The translations under genes were made by a program, and so were the position numbers. Below the pieces are notes generated by a model. It did not search any database, was not told the origin of the DNA, and was given only the letters and a program-made list of their open reading frames with translations. From positions 3,100,001 through 3,164,000 of the forward strand of contig NZ_CP009281.1 in assembly GCF_000758585.1 (NCBI RefSeq): a stretch of DNA of 64,000 nucleotides, given 5' to 3'. This DNA comes from Paenibacillus sp. FSL R5-0345 (GTDB lineage Bacteria; Bacillota; Bacilli; Paenibacillales; Paenibacillaceae). Shown one piece after another: positions 43,975 through 52,112 of this stretch; within the stretch, counting starts at the first letter, position 1; every line of letters begins with the position of its first letter.

Positions 43975-44844
43975 TTGGAAAATTACAACGACATCAAACA
44001 AGGTGAAAAAGGAGCTTGGCTAAGCATAGTTGCTTATATCTTCTTATCCGCCATCAAATTGTTCATTGGTACGGTCTCGGGATCTCAAGCGCTGCTTGCG
44101 GACGGTCTGAACAACAGCACGGATATTATCGCTTCTATCGCCGTACTAATCGGCCTCAAGATCTCCAGAAGACCGCCGGATTCCAATCACAGCTACGGGC
44201 ATTTCAGAGCGGAGACCGTGGCATCCTTAATTGCTTCGTTCATTATGATTGTGGTAGGACTTCAAGTGTTGTACCAGGGTGTGAATAAATTTATCCAACC
44301 GGAACTGGAAAGTCCAGATCTTATGGCAGCGTGGACGGCAGTCTTTTGTGCTGTAATCATGATGGGCGTGTATATGTATAACATTAGACTGGCCCGCTCC
44401 ATTAATAGTAACGCTATGCGAGCCGTTGCACTAGATAATCGATCGGATGCTTTAGTTAGTATTGGCGCATTTGTCGGAATTGTGGCTTCTGGATTTGGGA
44501 TACCATGGCTTGATCCACTTACAGCGATTATTGTCGGCCTGATCATCTGCAAGACGGCATGGGATATCTTTAGTAAAGCAACACATGACTTAACGGACGG
44601 TTTTGATGCGGAAGAGCTTGAACTGATGAAAGAAACCGTTGCTGAAGTGGACGGCGTTCAATCTATTAAAGATATCAAAGCCCGCATCCATGGGAATAAC
44701 GTGCTAGTGGATACAACTGTATTAGTAGACTCTGAGCTTAGTGTGGTGCAGAGCCATGATATTACGGAAGAAATTGAAGAACAATTGAAGGACCGACACC
44801 AAGTTTCGAATGTGCTTGTCCACATAGAACCGGTAATGAAGTAG
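43975..44844 (+). CDS. cation diffusion facilitator, predicted Mn2+ exporter (MneP/MntE-like)
   Basis: 289 residues, TTG start with GGGGG 9 nt upstream. Six membrane helices precede a cytoplasmic domain (about 205-289) that ends ITEEIEEQLKDRHQVSNVLVHIEP. The transport site reads LADGLNNSTDII in helix 2 (Asn-x-x-x-Asp) and ALDNRSDALVSIG in helix 5 (Asp-x-x-x-Asp). An N-D/D-D site, rather than the H-D or D-D/H-D of zinc carriers, is that of manganese exporters such as MntE and Bacillus MneP. Substrate assignment is therefore an inference from these residues. The gene is preceded by a structured leader. Confidence 0.88.
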   Translation: MENYNDIKQGEKGAWLSIVAYIFLSAIKLFIGTVSGSQALLADGLNNSTDIIASIAVLIGLKISRRPPDSNHSYGHFRAETVASLIASFIMIVVGLQVLYQGVNKFIQPELESPDLMAAWTAVFCAVIMMGVYMYNIRLARSINSNAMRAVALDNRSDALVSIGAFVGIVASGFGIPWLDPLTAIIVGLIICKTAWDIFSKATHDLTDGFDAEELELMKETVAEVDGVQSIKDIKARIHGNNVLVDTTVLVDSELSVVQSHDITEEIEEQLKDRHQVSNVLVHIEPVMK

Positions 44845-44985
44845 AAGTAGACTCAGAAGTGTGACTTTCCTTGGATGAATATGGGATTTCCTCTGTGATG
44901 TTGTTAATAGATCTTTTGTGCAGAAAGGTGGAAAATTAGTTGTATTTATCGATATGTAAATTTCAGGAAATGGAATGGTGATTTC

Positions 44986-45396
44986 GTGATTGAGTGGAAG
45001 GATTCATATGATATCGGTGTAGAGAAAATAGACTGTCAGCACAGACAGTTGCTAGCGAAATTGAACGAATTTTTTGATGCTTGCAGTAAGCAGCAGGGGA
45101 AAGAAAAGATCGAAGAAACGCTGAAATTCTTGAAGGAATATACCATTGAGCATTTTAGCAATGAAGAACAATTGATGGAAGAGATCGATTTTCCTGAATT
45201 GGCGGAACATCGTCAGACGCATGCTGATTTTGTAAAAGCCGTTCTTGAATTGGAAGAAACCATTAAAACTAAGGGAGTTTCCGTTCTCTCGACAATTAAG
45301 CTTAACCGTACGTTGACCGATTGGCTTCTGAATCACATTAATAAATGCGATAAGCTAATTGGTGAGTGTATGGCCACACGGGATAGAGCGGTATAA
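44986..45396 (+). CDS. bacteriohemerythrin
   Basis: 136 residues, GTG start with a weak site. All seven di-iron ligands of the hemerythrin fold are in place: His19, His56, Glu60, His75, His79, His117 and Asp122. It binds oxygen in the cytoplasm; roles in oxygen delivery, sensing or iron handling are known for relatives. No signalling domain is fused. A strong terminator follows. Confidence 0.93.
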   Translation: MIEWKDSYDIGVEKIDCQHRQLLAKLNEFFDACSKQQGKEKIEETLKFLKEYTIEHFSNEEQLMEEIDFPELAEHRQTHADFVKAVLELEETIKTKGVSVLSTIKLNRTLTDWLLNHINKCDKLIGECMATRDRAV

Positions 45397-45410
45397 CTTA
45401 AACCCCCAAA

Positions 45411-45441
45411 GAAAATGCCGACGGGCATTTTCTTTTTTTTT
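45411..45441 (+). terminator. terminator of the hemerythrin gene
   Basis: GAAAATGCC (45411-45419) pairs with GGCATTTTC (45424-45432) around GACG, followed by eight T. Confidence 0.93.
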
Positions 45442-45579
45442 GACAGGGAATGTGATAAGAAATTGTGGTATGTTATTTGCTCCGTTTTCCGAAGACAGCA
45501 CCGGAATTTATACTGGGTTAACGGTTTGTGTTATGATTTGAGATAAGACATATAGAGTTAGTATAGTAAAGGGAGTGGA

Positions 45580-46776
45580 ATGATGAAAACATTACGAATG
45601 TTAGTTTCAGGGTTTGCTATGCTGCTTATTCTGGGCCTTGTTAATTTTTACATTGGGTATCATGGATGGTTGCTGGTTCATGAATGGTTTTCAGGTGCTT
45701 CCTTAGCTTTGTTCTGGACAGTATTCCTGCTTGTGGCCTTTGCGTATGTCGTTGGAATGATACCGTGGCCTACACTTGTGAAGCCGTTAGCTAGATTCTT
45801 TAAAGTGATTGGATCGTATTATCTAGCCTGTATGGAATTTGCTATTATCATGTTGCCGTTAGCTGATCTGTTGTATGTACTGCTGGGCTGGATGGGTGTT
45901 GATCGAACGCACTACATCTCAGAAGCGGGAGTTACGCTACTGATATTACTCATAGTTTTTCTAGTCTGGGGTTCGATTAATGCTTGGAGTACAGTAATCC
46001 GTACGCATCCCATTCCCATCGATAAATCCATAGGAACCAGTACACCATTAACCATCGCGGTTGCATCCGATCTGCATTTAGGAAATATCGTCGGTAATCG
46101 CCATCTCAAAAAAATGGTTGCACAAATGAACGCTATGAAGCCTGATGTGATTTTGCTGGCTGGGGATGTACTTGACGATAGTATAGAGCCTTTTATTCGC
46201 AACGGTATGAGTGAACAGCTCAAGCAATTAAAAGCACGTCATGGTGTCTACGCAGTGCTGGGCAATCACGAATATTACGGTGGTTCGATTAAAGAATATA
46301 CCGATTTAATGAGTAGCATAGGCATTAAAGTCTTACAGGATGAGGTTGAAGAAGTAGCTGGAACGTATATTGTGGGTCGAAAAGATAAAACTGCCGAAAC
46401 AATGGAAGCCGGTGGCAGAATGAGTGTAAGCTCTTTATTGAATGGTCTCGATCTTACACGTCCTGTAATCATGATGGATCATCAGCCTACCGGTTTTGAT
46501 GTCGCTGCCCAAGAAGGGGTAGATATTTTGCTCTCCGGTCATACGCATCGTGGACAGATTGCGCCTAATCACTGGATCACTAAACGGTTATTCGAACTGG
46601 ACTGGGGTTATCTTCGTAAAGATAACTTGCATGTGGTTGTTTCCTCTGGTTATGGGACATGGGGACCTCCAATCCGATTAGCCAGCCGTTCGGAGATCAT
46701 TAAACTTGAAGTAGTCTTAGAAGGGACTAAACAATATAGTGAAGAAGCCGTGTCTACAAAGACGGTATTAATCTAA
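45580..46776 (+). CDS. membrane-bound metallophosphoesterase (YaeI/YkuE-like)
   Basis: 398 residues, with tandem ATGs at 45580 and 45583 behind GGGAGTGG. Four or five N-terminal membrane helices (about residues 8-140) precede a calcineurin-like phosphoesterase domain. Metal-site motifs are ASDLHLGN, LAGDVLDD, LGNHEYYGG, MDHQP and LSGHTHRGQI; GTWGPPIRL ends the domain. Such enzymes hydrolyse phospholipid or lipid-linked phosphoesters at the membrane; the substrate here is unknown. A terminator lies just downstream. Confidence 0.92.
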   Translation: MMKTLRMLVSGFAMLLILGLVNFYIGYHGWLLVHEWFSGASLALFWTVFLLVAFAYVVGMIPWPTLVKPLARFFKVIGSYYLACMEFAIIMLPLADLLYVLLGWMGVDRTHYISEAGVTLLILLIVFLVWGSINAWSTVIRTHPIPIDKSIGTSTPLTIAVASDLHLGNIVGNRHLKKMVAQMNAMKPDVILLAGDVLDDSIEPFIRNGMSEQLKQLKARHGVYAVLGNHEYYGGSIKEYTDLMSSIGIKVLQDEVEEVAGTYIVGRKDKTAETMEAGGRMSVSSLLNGLDLTRPVIMMDHQPTGFDVAAQEGVDILLSGHTHRGQIAPNHWITKRLFELDWGYLRKDNLHVVVSSGYGTWGPPIRLASRSEIIKLEVVLEGTKQYSEEAVSTKTVLI

Positions 46777-46795
46777 CTGAGAAATTAAATGATAA

Positions 46796-46849
46796 GAAGC
46801 TGTCTTAACCCGTGGAATTATTCTGCGAGATGAGGCAGCTTCTTTTTTT
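46796..46849 (+). terminator. terminator of the metallophosphoesterase gene
   Basis: GAAGCTGTCTT (46796-46806) pairs with GAGGCAGCTTC (46832-46842), including G-U pairs, followed by TTTTTTT. Confidence 0.85.
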
Positions 46850-46876
46850 GACAATTAGATGAGCGTGTAGTATTGT
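46848..46876 (+). promoter_or_regulatory. sigma-A promoter of the MarR/NmrA pair
   Basis: TTGACA (46848-46853), 17-nt spacer, TATTGT (46871-46876). Transcription would start near 46883, immediately before the operator palindrome. Confidence 0.8.
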
Positions 46877-46886
46877 TTGTTTGTGA

Positions 46887-46904
46887 TAGTTAAGCACTTA
46901 ACTA
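46887..46904. promoter_or_regulatory. perfect palindromic MarR-type operator
   Basis: TAGTTAAG-CA-CTTAACTA, an 8-2-8 perfect inverted repeat, lies between the transcription start and the MarR start codon at 46924. Size and position are those of a MarR autorepression site. Confidence 0.75.
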
Positions 46905-46923
46905 AATTGGAGTTGGAAAATCT

Positions 46924-47373
46924 ATGAATGAACATTTGCAACCGTTCGTTTTGAAGCAGCCGCTGCATACTCAGGTTTTTTTTACTTTAGTTCATACTAC
47001 TGCAAGCTTGGTTTCTGTCTCTGATAAATATTGGCAGTCTAAAGGATTAAATGGCGCAAGAATTCGTATCTTGGTAGAAATATCTAAACAGGGTGGAACA
47101 ATTCTGCCTTCTACATTGGCTCACAATATTGGTGTCACAAAAGCTAATATTAGTCTTTTGCTGACCCCCCTAGAGAAAGATGGTTGGATCACCCGTTCGA
47201 ATCATACACAGGATGGTCGAAAAAGCGTTATTTCGATCACGGGTGAAGGTCAGCGATTACTCCTAGAACATCTTCCCGGAAATCGTGAAGTGATCGCTGA
47301 ACGTATGCAGGGACTGGATGAACAAGAGCTTCGACAACTCATCGTTTTATTAGATAAGCTTAATAATAGCTAG
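46924..47373 (+). CDS. MarR family transcriptional regulator
   Basis: 149 residues. The winged helix is seen as LPSTLAHNIGVTKANISLLLTPLEKDGWITRS with the wing HTQDGRKSVISITGEGQ. Behind its own sigma-A promoter and a perfect palindrome, it should repress itself and the NmrA-like gene 48 nt downstream. The ligand is unknown; MarR proteins next to NmrA/QorB-like quinone or aldehyde reductases often sense electrophiles. Confidence 0.9.
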   Translation: MNEHLQPFVLKQPLHTQVFFTLVHTTASLVSVSDKYWQSKGLNGARIRILVEISKQGGTILPSTLAHNIGVTKANISLLLTPLEKDGWITRSNHTQDGRKSVISITGEGQRLLLEHLPGNREVIAERMQGLDEQELRQLIVLLDKLNNS

Positions 47374-47421
47374 CTATAATGTTGCGGTCTCGAATTCAAG
47401 GAAAGGGAAGGGTGGAGTGTA

Positions 47422-48237
47422 ATGTCAATTATGGTTACTGGGGCTACGGGGCAATTAGGGAGTTTGATTATGGAGAATCTTCTACAGTTTGTTTCGTCCA
47501 GTCAGATTATCGCATGTGTTCGTGATCCAGAGAAAGCAAAGGAACTTTTGGAAAAAGGGGTTGAGATTCGCTTTGGCGATTATGACCAGCCTGATTCCCT
47601 GGTGGAAGCTTTTTCAGGAGTTGCAAATTTGTTGTTCATCTCTAGTTCACATCCCGATGATAACGTCAGATTGATTCAACATTCTGAGGTCGTTAATGTT
47701 GCATTAAAGGCCGGGGTAAAGCATTTGCTGTATACAGGCTTTGCATTTCCACCAAAAGGACAAATTCCAGCGAATCATGTTCACCTACTTACAGAGCAGA
47801 TGATTCTTAAATCAGGGATTGACTATACATTTCTCCGCAACGCTTTGTATATGGATTTTATAAATGTACTAGGTCTGAAAGAGGCGATCCAAAACGGTGA
47901 GCTAATCACCTATCCAGGGAACTGGTTATTTAATTCGGTGACACGAAAGGATCTCGCTTTAGCAACAGCAGTCGTGCTTACCACTACAGGGCATCATAAT
48001 CAGATTTATGAATTAGCTGCACCACGCTCTTGGGATTTCGACGAACTTGCGGAGATATTATCAGAGCTATCGGGAACAAGGATTGTTCATCGGCAGGATT
48101 CAAACATTCAGCACTGGATTTATTCATTTCTTGCGAAGTTAGATACAGCTTCTACTTCAAATGATATGGAGAGACTAATGGGACGGCCTGTTACCACATT
48201 GAAGGAGAGCATAGTCACTTTCCTTCAGAATGAATAG
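47422..48237 (+). CDS. NmrA/QorB-like NAD(P)-binding oxidoreductase
   Basis: 271 residues of the atypical SDR (NmrA-like) group. MVTGATGQLGSLIMENLL is the glycine-rich nucleotide-binding start, ACVRDPEKAKEL the NADP-selective Arg region, FGDYDQPDSLVEAFSGV the typical second motif, and YTFLRNALYMDFI a conserved substrate-side stretch. It resembles quinone oxidoreductase 2 (QorB) and YtfG. Cytoplasmic. It lies downstream of its MarR regulator. Confidence 0.9.
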   Translation: MSIMVTGATGQLGSLIMENLLQFVSSSQIIACVRDPEKAKELLEKGVEIRFGDYDQPDSLVEAFSGVANLLFISSSHPDDNVRLIQHSEVVNVALKAGVKHLLYTGFAFPPKGQIPANHVHLLTEQMILKSGIDYTFLRNALYMDFINVLGLKEAIQNGELITYPGNWLFNSVTRKDLALATAVVLTTTGHHNQIYELAAPRSWDFDELAEILSELSGTRIVHRQDSNIQHWIYSFLAKLDTASTSNDMERLMGRPVTTLKESIVTFLQNE

Positions 48238-48255
48238 CGATATTGAATAATTCAA

Positions 48256-48729
48256 TTATATAGTGGTTCGATCTAAAGTGAGTAAATAATTATATTTACT
48301 GGCATGTTTTAATTCATCTAAAATAATCCCATATACAGTATCGCGATAAACTCCAACAGGCAGACCAAACCATATTTCGCGGTACTTTTCTACAGCAGCC
48401 AGTTCACCTTGGAGTGCTTTCTCTAATCCTTCTTCATAGGAACTGATCCGTTGATATTGTTCACTACTAATTCCAGTGATATCTTGACCAGTAATTTCTT
48501 TGAACATCCCGCGGAACATGGAGTTGTGACCCCGTTCGTCATCTCGTATTGAGGTGATGATGGAGGCTTGCTCGGAATTTGGGGCCAGTTTGATAAGTTC
48601 ATCATAGAAAAGCTCATCATTTCGTTCACCTTGCACAGCTTCTTTGATTAAATTTAATGCTTGAGGAAGAGAGGTTGCCCAGATAGGTTTGAAATCAGAT
48701 CTATTCTGAGATAAGGGTGTCCAATACAT
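48256..48729 (-). CDS. ferritin-like domain protein
   Basis: 157 residues, all-helical. EAVQGERNDELFYDELIKLAP, SIRDDERGHNSMF, KALQGELAAVEKYREIWF and IILDELKHASKYNYLL contain the repeated E...E-x-x-H metal-binding motifs of the ferritin-like (rubrerythrin-like/DUF2202-type) group. A role in iron or peroxide handling is possible but not demonstrated. Minus strand, CAGGAGG site. It ends 18 nt from the convergent NmrA-like gene without an obvious terminator. Confidence 0.85.
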   Translation of the reverse strand: MYWTPLSQNRSDFKPIWATSLPQALNLIKEAVQGERNDELFYDELIKLAPNSEQASIITSIRDDERGHNSMFRGMFKEITGQDITGISSEQYQRISSYEEGLEKALQGELAAVEKYREIWFGLPVGVYRDTVYGIILDELKHASKYNYLLTLDRTTI

Positions 48730-48813
48730 TTTTTTATTAACCTCCTGATTTGCACATTATAATTAGGAGTAGTATATGAGCGAATGCCCGGTATGTTCAC
48801 TTTTTTTCTTTAG

Positions 48814-48842
48814 TTGTTCTAACCCTTTAAAGTTGATACTAT
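48814..48842 (+). promoter_or_regulatory. sigma-A promoter of hssRS
   Basis: TTGTTC (48814-48819), 17-nt spacer, TACTAT (48837-48842), with the start codon 29 nt after the -10. Moderate match to the housekeeping consensus. Confidence 0.55.
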
Positions 48843-48870
48843 GGGTTCATCCGTAATTCAGGGAGTGTAA

Positions 48871-49551
48871 ATGATGAAGAAGATTTTAATAGCAGATGAC
48901 GATAGCAATATTCGGACTTTATTGAAGCATGTATTGACCAGAGAAGGTTATCAAGTCATGGAGGCCGTCGATGGTCGGGATGCGATACATAAACTGCAAG
49001 AAAGTATTGCCGATTTAGCCATAGTGGATGTAATGATGCCGCATGTGGATGGATTAGAGCTATGCCAGCATATAAGAGAAACGTATGATATACCGATCAT
49101 TTTGCTGACAGCTAGGCAGCAGCTTAGTGATAAAGAGCAAGGCTATTTACGGGGAACAGATGATTATGTAACGAAGCCATTCGAGCCTGAAGAATTGTTG
49201 TTTCGGATTAAAGCTTTATTTCGGCGGTATTCCATCGCTTCGGATGATCGGATTCGCTTGAATTCACTTGTGATCGATCGTAAAAATTATGAGATCACGG
49301 ATGGCGATGAAGTTCTCCTGCTGCCGGTAAAGGAATTTGAACTACTAGCGCAACTGGCACAATATCCAGGCAGACTATATTCACGCAGTGAGTTGATTGA
49401 ATTAGTATGGGGAATGGATTATGAAGGTGATGAACGTACGGTGGATGTGCACATCAAGCGATTACGTCAGCGGTTTCTGGATTATCAGGATGATTTTGTG
49501 ATTCGGACGGTAAGGGGAATCGGATATAAATTGGAGATGGTGAATTCGTGA
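48871..49551 (+). CDS. hssR: haem response regulator HssR
   Basis: 226 residues (tandem ATGs at 48871 and 48874 behind GGGAG). OmpR/PhoB-type: receiver with ADDD near residue 8, phosphoacceptor Asp53 and Lys in VTKPFEPEELLFRIKALFRRY, then a winged helix ending VWGMDYEGDERTVDVHIKRL and RTVRGIGYKLE. The LSDKEQGYLRGTDDYVTKPF stretch is very like staphylococcal HssR. Together with the following kinase and HrtBA transporter it forms the haem detoxification locus. It overlaps hssS by 4 nt. Confidence 0.88.
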   Translation: MMKKILIADDDSNIRTLLKHVLTREGYQVMEAVDGRDAIHKLQESIADLAIVDVMMPHVDGLELCQHIRETYDIPIILLTARQQLSDKEQGYLRGTDDYVTKPFEPEELLFRIKALFRRYSIASDDRIRLNSLVIDRKNYEITDGDEVLLLPVKEFELLAQLAQYPGRLYSRSELIELVWGMDYEGDERTVDVHIKRLRQRFLDYQDDFVIRTVRGIGYKLEMVNS

Positions 49552-50924
49552 AGTCCTTGTATGTGAGGATGTGCATTCTTTTTTGTTCGGCCATTGTTGT
49601 GAGCAGTCTTCTTGGTTTCTTGGTATCTAATATTTATTATCAAGCTCAGATTAAATCTCAGAACGATGCCAAGCTTACGGGGATGGCTATTGAAATCCAG
49701 CAGTTTGCGGAGACTCACCCGGATTCTATGGAGGATTATCTGCAAAGTGTAGCCAAGCTGGGTTATAAAATCTATCTAACCGATGCAGAAGGTCAATCCC
49801 GATTCTACGGCAAGCCTTTTCGGAAAGAGGATCTAGATAAGCAACAGTTAGAAAAAGTACTGAATGGACAAGTGTATCATGGTGTAGAAGAGTTTCCTGA
49901 TAGTGCATTTATTACAGGGTTTTTTGATAACCAATTAAGCAATACGATAGGTGTGCCAATCGAAGTCAATAATGAGACCTTCGCGTTATTCATGCGTCCG
50001 GATGCAGAGGTTCAATTCGGTGAGCTGCGCGTATTTTTTGCTGTTATTATCGGGTTTACCGTATTGTTCAGTCTGGGATTCGTAATGATCAGCGTATTAC
50101 ATGTGGTCAGACCTATTACACGTTTAACAACGGCAACTAAGCGGATTTCAAAAGGTAGATATGATATTAAACTAAATACTTGGCGAAGGGATGAGATTGG
50201 TCAGTTAGCCTCACACTTTATGATTATGAGCCGTGAGCTGGAACGGACCAATCGTGCGCGTCAAGAGTTTGTTGCGAATGTGTCGCATGAAATCGAATCG
50301 CCATTAACTTCTATTCAAGGCTTTGCCCAAACCCTTAAAGATCCTACATTACCAGAGGATGAACGCATAGAGTACCTTAATATTATTGATCAAGAAAGCC
50401 ATCGTCTATCGATGCTTAGTAAACAGCTGCTAACGTTATCTTCCCTCGATTATGATCCGGATTCCTTGCAGAAGAAGCCTATAGATTTGCGTGCACAGCT
50501 TCGGCAGGTTGTACAAATCATGGAGTGGAGATTAACAGAGAAGCAATTAGCCGTTCGTTTAAGTCTTGCGGACATTCGCGTATATGGCGATTCCAATCTG
50601 TTGTATCAGGTGTGGATGAACCTCATTACTAATGCTATCAAATATACACCTGCTGAGGGATCCATTATGATTTCCGCAAAACTTGACGAAGGGAATTGTG
50701 TTGTAACCTTTTCGGATACTGGGGAAGGTATTCCTGCTGAGGAATTACCACTCATCTTTGACCGTTTTTATAAAGTTGACCGGGCACGGACACGAGAAAC
50801 ACATAGTAGCGGACTTGGACTTGCGATTACGCAAAAGATTGTAGAGACACATAACGGAACCATAGAAGTATCCAGTACAGTTGGCAAAGGCACGACCTTT
50901 ACTGTTACTCTTCCTCTTTTGTAA
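49548..50924 (+). CDS. hssS: haem sensor histidine kinase HssS
   Basis: 458 residues, GTG start overlapping the hssR stop. Membrane helices at about residues 8-28 and 163-185 flank a 130-residue extracellular domain whose motifs (NDAKLTGMAIEIQQF, GKPFRKEDL, VYHGVEEFPD, FITGFFDNQLSNTIGV, FALFMRPDAEVQFGELRVF) follow staphylococcal HssS closely. HAMP, then HisKA with His247 in NVSHEIESPLTS, and an ATPase domain (NLITNAIKYT, FSDTGEGIPAEE, SSGLGLAITQKI). It senses excess haem at the membrane and phosphorylates HssR. Confidence 0.9.
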   Translation: MKSLYVRMCILFCSAIVVSSLLGFLVSNIYYQAQIKSQNDAKLTGMAIEIQQFAETHPDSMEDYLQSVAKLGYKIYLTDAEGQSRFYGKPFRKEDLDKQQLEKVLNGQVYHGVEEFPDSAFITGFFDNQLSNTIGVPIEVNNETFALFMRPDAEVQFGELRVFFAVIIGFTVLFSLGFVMISVLHVVRPITRLTTATKRISKGRYDIKLNTWRRDEIGQLASHFMIMSRELERTNRARQEFVANVSHEIESPLTSIQGFAQTLKDPTLPEDERIEYLNIIDQESHRLSMLSKQLLTLSSLDYDPDSLQKKPIDLRAQLRQVVQIMEWRLTEKQLAVRLSLADIRVYGDSNLLYQVWMNLITNAIKYTPAEGSIMISAKLDEGNCVVTFSDTGEGIPAEELPLIFDRFYKVDRARTRETHSSGLGLAITQKIVETHNGTIEVSSTVGKGTTFTVTLPLL

Positions 50925-50930
50925 CTGGTT

Positions 50931-50950
50931 ATTCATACTCCGTTCATTTT
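50931..50950 (+). promoter_or_regulatory. HssR-type direct repeat upstream of hrtB
   Basis: ATTCATACT (50931-50939), CC, GTTCATTTT (50942-50950). The HssR box of Staphylococcus is two copies of GTTCATATT separated by 2 nt; these copies match at 7 and 8 of 9 positions. A TATACA -10 lies at 50969-50974 with no -35 of its own, so the box takes that place, as expected for activation. Confidence 0.7.
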
Positions 50951-50993
50951 CATCTTCTAAACTGTGACTATACAGATTAGAAGGAGTGGTAAT

Positions 50994-52112
50994 ATGTTTC
51001 TAGCCTTAAGAGAAATGCGACATTCTAAAGCCAGATACCTGTTGATAATGGTAATCATGTTATTGGTTTCCTTTCTTGTACTTTTCGTAACGGGACTGGC
51101 CAGAGGATTAGCGTATGCTAATATCTCAGCAATAGAGAATATGCCGGCAAACTATTACGTGGTGCAGAAGGATGCGGATCAGACGTTTAGACGTTCTCAG
51201 TTAACGGATACGGAGCTGGGTAGTGTTCGAGCAGTAGTAGGAGATAATAATGCTTCATCACTTGCTTTACAGATGAGTACAGTGACTACGAACGATACGG
51301 ATACTAAAGCAGACGTAACTTTTTTCGCAGTTGATATGAACGGTTTACTGGCTCCAAAAGTGATTGAAGGTGACAAGATTACGAATGATACGCAGGGAAG
51401 TGTCATCGTTGATCGTGACTTGGAACAGTCGGGCATTAAGATTGGTAGTACGATCCAAGATCAGGCGACTGGGAAGGAATTTAAAGTTACAGGATATGTT
51501 GAGAATAGCTCATACAGCCATACCCCAGTAGTCTATATTAACAATAAAGATTGGCAGGAAATGAGACAAGGTGTTAATCAAGGTAGTGAGGCTACATCAG
51601 GAGCGCCTTTTAATGTAATTGCGCTTAATGCAAACGCAGGGCAAGTGGATAAGATCTCTGCTAGTACGAAAAATGTGGAAGTGATTACGCAAAAAGAAGC
51701 GATTTCTAATATTCCGGGTTATTCATCAGAACAAGGTTCACTGCTTATGATGATTGCCTTCCTGTTCGTAATCGCCGGGTTTGTTCTGGCTGTATTCTTC
51801 TATGTCATTACCATTCAGAAAACAAGCCAGTTTGGAATTCTGAAAGCCATGGGTACAAAAATGTCTTACTTGGCTTGGAGCGTTGTAGGGCAGGTCATGA
51901 TATTGGCTATTGCAAGTCTAAGCATTAGCTTGCTGCTTACCTTTGGAATGAATCAGGTACTACCAGACACTATGCCGTTCCAACTGGAACCTTCTACGAT
52001 TCTATTAACCAGCGGTTTGTTCGTTGGGATGTCTCTTTTAGGATCACTCATTTCTGTCGCTAAAGTGGCAAAAGTTGATGCATTAGAAGCAATTGGGAGG
52101 GCTGGGGCATGA
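50994..52112 (+). CDS. hrtB: haem efflux ABC transporter permease HrtB
   Basis: The frame opens at 50964, but the ATG at 50994 has AAGGAG 7 nt upstream; 372 residues. FtsX-type topology: helix at about residues 17-40, an extracellular domain, then three helices (about 250-360). MFLALREMRHSKARYLLIMV and VLFVTGLARGLAYANISAIE are close to staphylococcal HrtB, as is YVVQKDAD. With HrtA it exports toxic haem from the membrane. Overlaps hrtA by 4 nt. Gene order B-A and co-orientation with hssRS differ from the divergent S. aureus locus. Confidence 0.88.
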   Translation: MFLALREMRHSKARYLLIMVIMLLVSFLVLFVTGLARGLAYANISAIENMPANYYVVQKDADQTFRRSQLTDTELGSVRAVVGDNNASSLALQMSTVTTNDTDTKADVTFFAVDMNGLLAPKVIEGDKITNDTQGSVIVDRDLEQSGIKIGSTIQDQATGKEFKVTGYVENSSYSHTPVVYINNKDWQEMRQGVNQGSEATSGAPFNVIALNANAGQVDKISASTKNVEVITQKEAISNIPGYSSEQGSLLMMIAFLFVIAGFVLAVFFYVITIQKTSQFGILKAMGTKMSYLAWSVVGQVMILAIASLSISLLLTFGMNQVLPDTMPFQLEPSTILLTSGLFVGMSLLGSLISVAKVAKVDALEAIGRAGA

